Part shown: one piece after another, positions 61,373-64,000 of the stretch
How positions within the stretch are numbered: position 1 is the first letter of the stretch
Layout of the letters: each line of letters begins with the position of its first letter
DNA from: Pseudazoarcus pumilus
GTDB lineage: Bacteria > Pseudomonadota > Gammaproteobacteria > Burkholderiales > Rhodocyclaceae
DNA length: 64,000 nt
NCBI RefSeq assembly: GCF_002872475.1
Contig: NZ_CP025682.1
Coordinates: 2,728,001-2,792,000, forward strand
Reading direction: 5' to 3'
The notes under the pieces: generated by a model
The model's database searches: none
Seen by the model: the letters and a program-made list of their open reading frames with translations, nothing else
Told to the model about the DNA's origin: nothing
Made by a program: the position numbers and the translations under genes

Positions 61373-61735
61373 TCAGCTCCAGCTGGCGCCGGTCACGTTG
61401 CCGGCGCTGTCGTAGGTGATGGAATGGGTGCCGATGGCGTCCCAGGTGTCGCCTGAGTCGGCGCTGTACTCGAACAGCGCAGCGGTGACGTTGCCGGCCT
61501 CGCCGCCCGTGACGCCCCAGGTGAGCGAGGCGCGGATGCGCTCGGTGCCCTTGGCCCAGGTGAGCGTTTCGGGCTGTTCGGCACTGCCCCCGGCCGGGGC
61601 GTAGGACCAGCCGAGCGCCATGCCGCCGACGACCATGTCGCGGATGGCGGCGAGGTTCTCGCGGATGCCCTCGGCGAACTGGGTGATGTTTTCCGTTACC
61701 GGATCTGGGCGGGCGGGGTCGAAGTGCGTGTACAC
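61373..61735 (-). CDS. small phage protein of the tail region
   Basis: A 120-residue protein with a helical start (VTENITQFAEGIRENLAAIRDMVV) and a beta-rich second half (TWAKGTERIRASLTWGVTGGEAGNVTAALFEYSADSG). The GTG start lies 3 bp after the stop of the J-like gene. No family recognised. Confidence 0.65.
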   Translation of the reverse strand: MYTHFDPARPDPVTENITQFAEGIRENLAAIRDMVVGGMALGWSYAPAGGSAEQPETLTWAKGTERIRASLTWGVTGGEAGNVTAALFEYSADSGDTWDAIGTHSITYDSAGNVTGASWS

Positions 61736-61738
61736 GGG

Positions 61739-64000
61739 TCAGACTCCATCGAACTGCCACCGGAAGTCGGTGGCAACCTGGTTGCCGGAGACGTCGAACA
61801 GATAGACGTCGAAGGTGGTGGGGTCGCCGACGACGATGTTGTCGACGGCGTAGGTGCGCGGCGTCGTGCCCAGCGGCGTGACGGTGATGCTCTTGACGGC
61901 CGCGTAGGCTTGCTCGACGGTGATCGTGGTCGGGCCGCTGGCCACGCTGGTGGCCTGGCCGGTCTCGGTACGCGGGGTGGCGTCGATGCGAATCGAGGCC
62001 TCGGGGATCTCGGCCGCGAAAACGATGGGGCTGGCGGCCTGGGCGGACAGGCGCGCGAAGCGGCCCGAGGTCTTGGCGACGAGGCTGGGGTAGTCGTCCC
62101 ACGCGGCGCCATCGGGCGAGAGTTCGAGCGCCGTGTCAGGCGCACCGGTAACGGGCGTCAGGGTGTGTTGGCCGCTCCAGTTGCCGGCCAGCGTCAGGCC
62201 GAAATCGACCGACTCGGAGCGCCACAGCGATGCCACCGCGTTGTAGGCGGCGAGCACCTCGGTGTAGTCGGTCAGCGCGCCCGCGAACTTGGTGGCCACC
62301 GCGTCGCCGTCCTCGGTGACCCAGCGCCGGGCGGCATCGAGCCGGCCGAGGCGGTACTCGGCCATGCCTTCGGTGACCGGCGCGTCCAGCTCGACCTCGT
62401 CGACCAGGAAGGCGGCGGCGTCGAGCGTCACCGTGATGGTGCGACGCGCCTCGGCCGGCGAGTAGTTGCCCACCGAGTCGACGGCCTTGACCATGAAGTC
62501 CCACTCGCCGGCCGGGATGATGGCCGCGACCAGGCGCAGGCCGTCGACGCGGTCGATCAGGCTGCCCTCGGCCCACGTGCCGCCGGCCGGCGCGTAGCGC
62601 ACCTCGTAGCGCCAGATGTCGATGTCGATGGCAGGCTTCCACTGCAGGCGCACCTCGCCCCCGACCTCGAAGCCCGACACCGACGGCACGTTGCCCGGCG
62701 GCAGGAACTTGCCCTGGGCCACCACGGCCAGTTCGGCCGCCTCGCCGCTCACCAGTTCGGACACCGCGAACACGCGCACGGTGTACTCCACCAGCTCCTG
62801 CAACGCGCCAGTAACGGCGCTCGCGCTGCGCGTCTCGATCAGCCAGGCGAGGTTGTCTTCGGCCAGCACCTCGACGCGGTAGCCGGTGGCGTAGGGCCAG
62901 TCGCTGGCGTCCCAGCTCACGCGCAGGCGCGATGAGAAGGTGCCGTTCTGCTGCTGATAGACCTCCTCGGTTGCCGCCAGGACGGTGACTGGCGGCGGAG
63001 GCGTGCGCGGGTCGGGCAGCGGGGTGGAGATGGCGCCGGGCGCGCTCGCGATGGCGTCCGAATACACGGCCGCGTCGTAGGCCGAGGCCTCGATGCGCCA
63101 GCGCCCCGGCCCCTCGGGCGATACGTCGGTGATGCGCAGCGGCTGGGCGTCGAGGCGCTCGCCGTCGGTCAGCGTGACGACGTCGCCGATCTCGTCGGCC
63201 AGTGCTTCGTCGGTCGAGATCCACGAAGCGTCCAGGTCGGTCAGGATGGCCGCGTTGAGACGCTCGACCGCCTCGCGGTAGGCCACCGCATGGCTGCGGT
63301 AGCCCGGCAGCGGCACCACCGATTCACGCCACGGCCGCGTGCCCGCGAGCACGCCGGGCGCGTAGGCCACGGCGTCGGTGTCGTTCCAGTCCGCGCCGGT
63401 GTAGCGCACGCGCACGACGGTGGGCCGGTTGGCGCGTGCGGTACGCTGCAGACGCACCGAGCCGATGATCTGCTCGGGACCGATGTGGCGGCTGACCGCG
63501 CGCGGGCGATCGGGCACCAGCACCAGGCCGTCCGGCCCGCGCGTGATGATGCAGCCGGCGTAGGTGCGCAGCGTCTCGATCCAGCTCTCGGCCGAGGCGC
63601 GACGGTCGATCGACAGCCCGCCCCAGCGCCGTGCCTCGTCGCCCAGCGCCTCGTCGCAGGCGTCGAAGGCGGCTTCGGAGCGCGCGTAATCGACCGTGCG
63701 GCCCAGCCCATAGACCGGGTTCGAGAGCCAGTCGGCGAGCCACAGCGCCGGGTTCTCGAAGTGGTCGGTGGTATCGGTGCGCGAGTCATACACCGCCAGG
63801 CCGTCGAACTCGGCCTCGATGCGTGCCGGCGCATCCTTGGGGATGCGCAGCACCGAGTAGGCCAGCGGCACGGTCTGCCCGCCGTGCTCGAGCACCAGCG
63901 CGTCGTCGTAGCCGTCGATGGCATCGACCAGCCAGGGGTGCGGCGGTTGCAGCGCATCACCGGTGACGTGGGATTGCTCGACGCCGGCGGGCAGCGGGTT
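61739..64000 (-). CDS. phage tail-tip/host-specificity protein J-like (partial)
   Basis: The last 753 codons of a larger gene; the frame stays open to the window edge. The first part visible (WLVDAIDGYDDALVLEHGGQTVPLAYSVLRIPKDAPARIEAEFDGLAVYDSRTD, then NPALWLADWLSNPVYGLGRTVD) is typical of J-like tail-tip proteins that contact the host. Two fibronectin type III-like modules follow (about nucleotides 62990-62390 on this strand: SSRLRVSWDASDWPYATGYRVEV and EVRLQWKPAIDIDIWRYEVRYAP). J sets host range, so this region is a candidate for variation. Confidence 0.88.
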   Translation of the reverse strand, partial: NPLPAGVEQSHVTGDALQPPHPWLVDAIDGYDDALVLEHGGQTVPLAYSVLRIPKDAPARIEAEFDGLAVYDSRTDTTDHFENPALWLADWLSNPVYGLGRTVDYARSEAAFDACDEALGDEARRWGGLSIDRRASAESWIETLRTYAGCIITRGPDGLVLVPDRPRAVSRHIGPEQIIGSVRLQRTARANRPTVVRVRYTGADWNDTDAVAYAPGVLAGTRPWRESVVPLPGYRSHAVAYREAVERLNAAILTDLDASWISTDEALADEIGDVVTLTDGERLDAQPLRITDVSPEGPGRWRIEASAYDAAVYSDAIASAPGAISTPLPDPRTPPPPVTVLAATEEVYQQQNGTFSSRLRVSWDASDWPYATGYRVEVLAEDNLAWLIETRSASAVTGALQELVEYTVRVFAVSELVSGEAAELAVVAQGKFLPPGNVPSVSGFEVGGEVRLQWKPAIDIDIWRYEVRYAPAGGTWAEGSLIDRVDGLRLVAAIIPAGEWDFMVKAVDSVGNYSPAEARRTITVTLDAAAFLVDEVELDAPVTEGMAEYRLGRLDAARRWVTEDGDAVATKFAGALTDYTEVLAAYNAVASLWRSESVDFGLTLAGNWSGQHTLTPVTGAPDTALELSPDGAAWDDYPSLVAKTSGRFARLSAQAASPIVFAAEIPEASIRIDATPRTETGQATSVASGPTTITVEQAYAAVKSITVTPLGTTPRTYAVDNIVVGDPTTFDVYLFDVSGNQVATDFRWQFDGV

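Larger units (their letters stand above)
58463..64000 (-). mobile_element. end of a prophage (possibly Mu-like), partial
   Basis: From the window edge inward on the - strand come a tail-tip protein J, small tail or fibre genes, a lipoprotein, Com and a Dam methylase, all closely packed. No capsid, lysis or integrase genes are inside the window, so most of the phage lies beyond position 64000. Ending with com and a DNA-modification gene is the order seen at the right end of phage Mu (com-mom). The likely outer border is at 58463. Confidence 0.75.

Overview
The window is GC-rich DNA from a betaproteobacterium. The gene content (LutABC, DUF1631, YgiQ, AcpH, an AMP/thymidine phosphorylase-like gene paired with a PRPP synthetase, many c-di-GMP and chemotaxis genes) is compatible with a Rhodocyclales-type environmental organism. 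That placement is inferred from the gene set; the window contains no rRNA or marker genes.

Layout. 0.3-10.1 kb is a copper/heavy-metal handling region. A + strand cluster holds a P-type ATPase with an altered N-terminal metal site, two DUF2933 proteins, a methyltransferase-like membrane protein, a YHS protein and a ferritin-like protein. A - strand group follows: copZ-copA-cueR, with a clear CueR-type promoter in front of copZ, then a cardiolipin synthase gene. A broken alcohol dehydrogenase gene lies between the two groups. 10.2-15.2 kb holds pcm, a VapBC-type toxin-antitoxin pair, a GcvA-like LysR regulator divergent from a 51-residue protein, and ygiQ. 15.2-28.3 kb is a signalling block: histidine kinase/response regulator, Aer-like chemoreceptor, two GGDEF-EAL proteins, a TraB-family protein and a second chemoreceptor with a sigma-28 type promoter. 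28.8-44.1 kb is metabolic: an Nramp-related transporter, an outer-membrane barrel, a DUF502 gene and thioesterase pair, lutABC, a secreted His/Tyr/Arg-rich protein, a tightly packed six-gene - strand cluster (DUF1631, HDOD, phosphorylase, PRPP synthetase, tag, acpH), and a YeeE-type transporter.

The most notable structure is at 44,345-58,450. A tRNA-Lys gene and its terminator are followed by a 14.1-kb transposon with 24-bp terminal inverted repeats (one mismatch) and a perfect 8-bp target duplication (TTTTCGGC). Its transposase is of the IS1595/ISXO2 type and is translationally coupled to two proteins of unknown function. The cargo is an apparent defence and conflict set: a Dcm-type methylase with Vsr and an unassigned PD-(D/E)XK nuclease; a LexA-like autocleaving repressor whose own promoter carries an SOS-like operator facing the nuclease gene; a two-gene CBASS (S-4TM pore effector plus CD-NTase with a C-terminal sensor region); and an RTX lipase coupled to a small membrane protein that may be its immunity partner. 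I know of no described IS1595-type element with this cargo, but I could not search.

From about 58.46 kb to the window end is one end of a prophage, read on the - strand: tail-tip J-like protein (cut by the window edge), small tail/fibre genes, a lipoprotein, then Com and a Dam methylase as the last genes. The Com-methylase order at the very end recalls the com-mom end of phage Mu. A TG dinucleotide followed by short direct repeats at 58,463 may be the exact phage terminus, only 4 bp outside the transposon's target duplication.

Two host genes (adh at 4.9 kb and the GAF-PAS-GGDEF-EAL gene at 22.7 kb) carry internal deletions joining unrelated parts of a domain. These could be real decay or assembly collapse and should be checked against reads.
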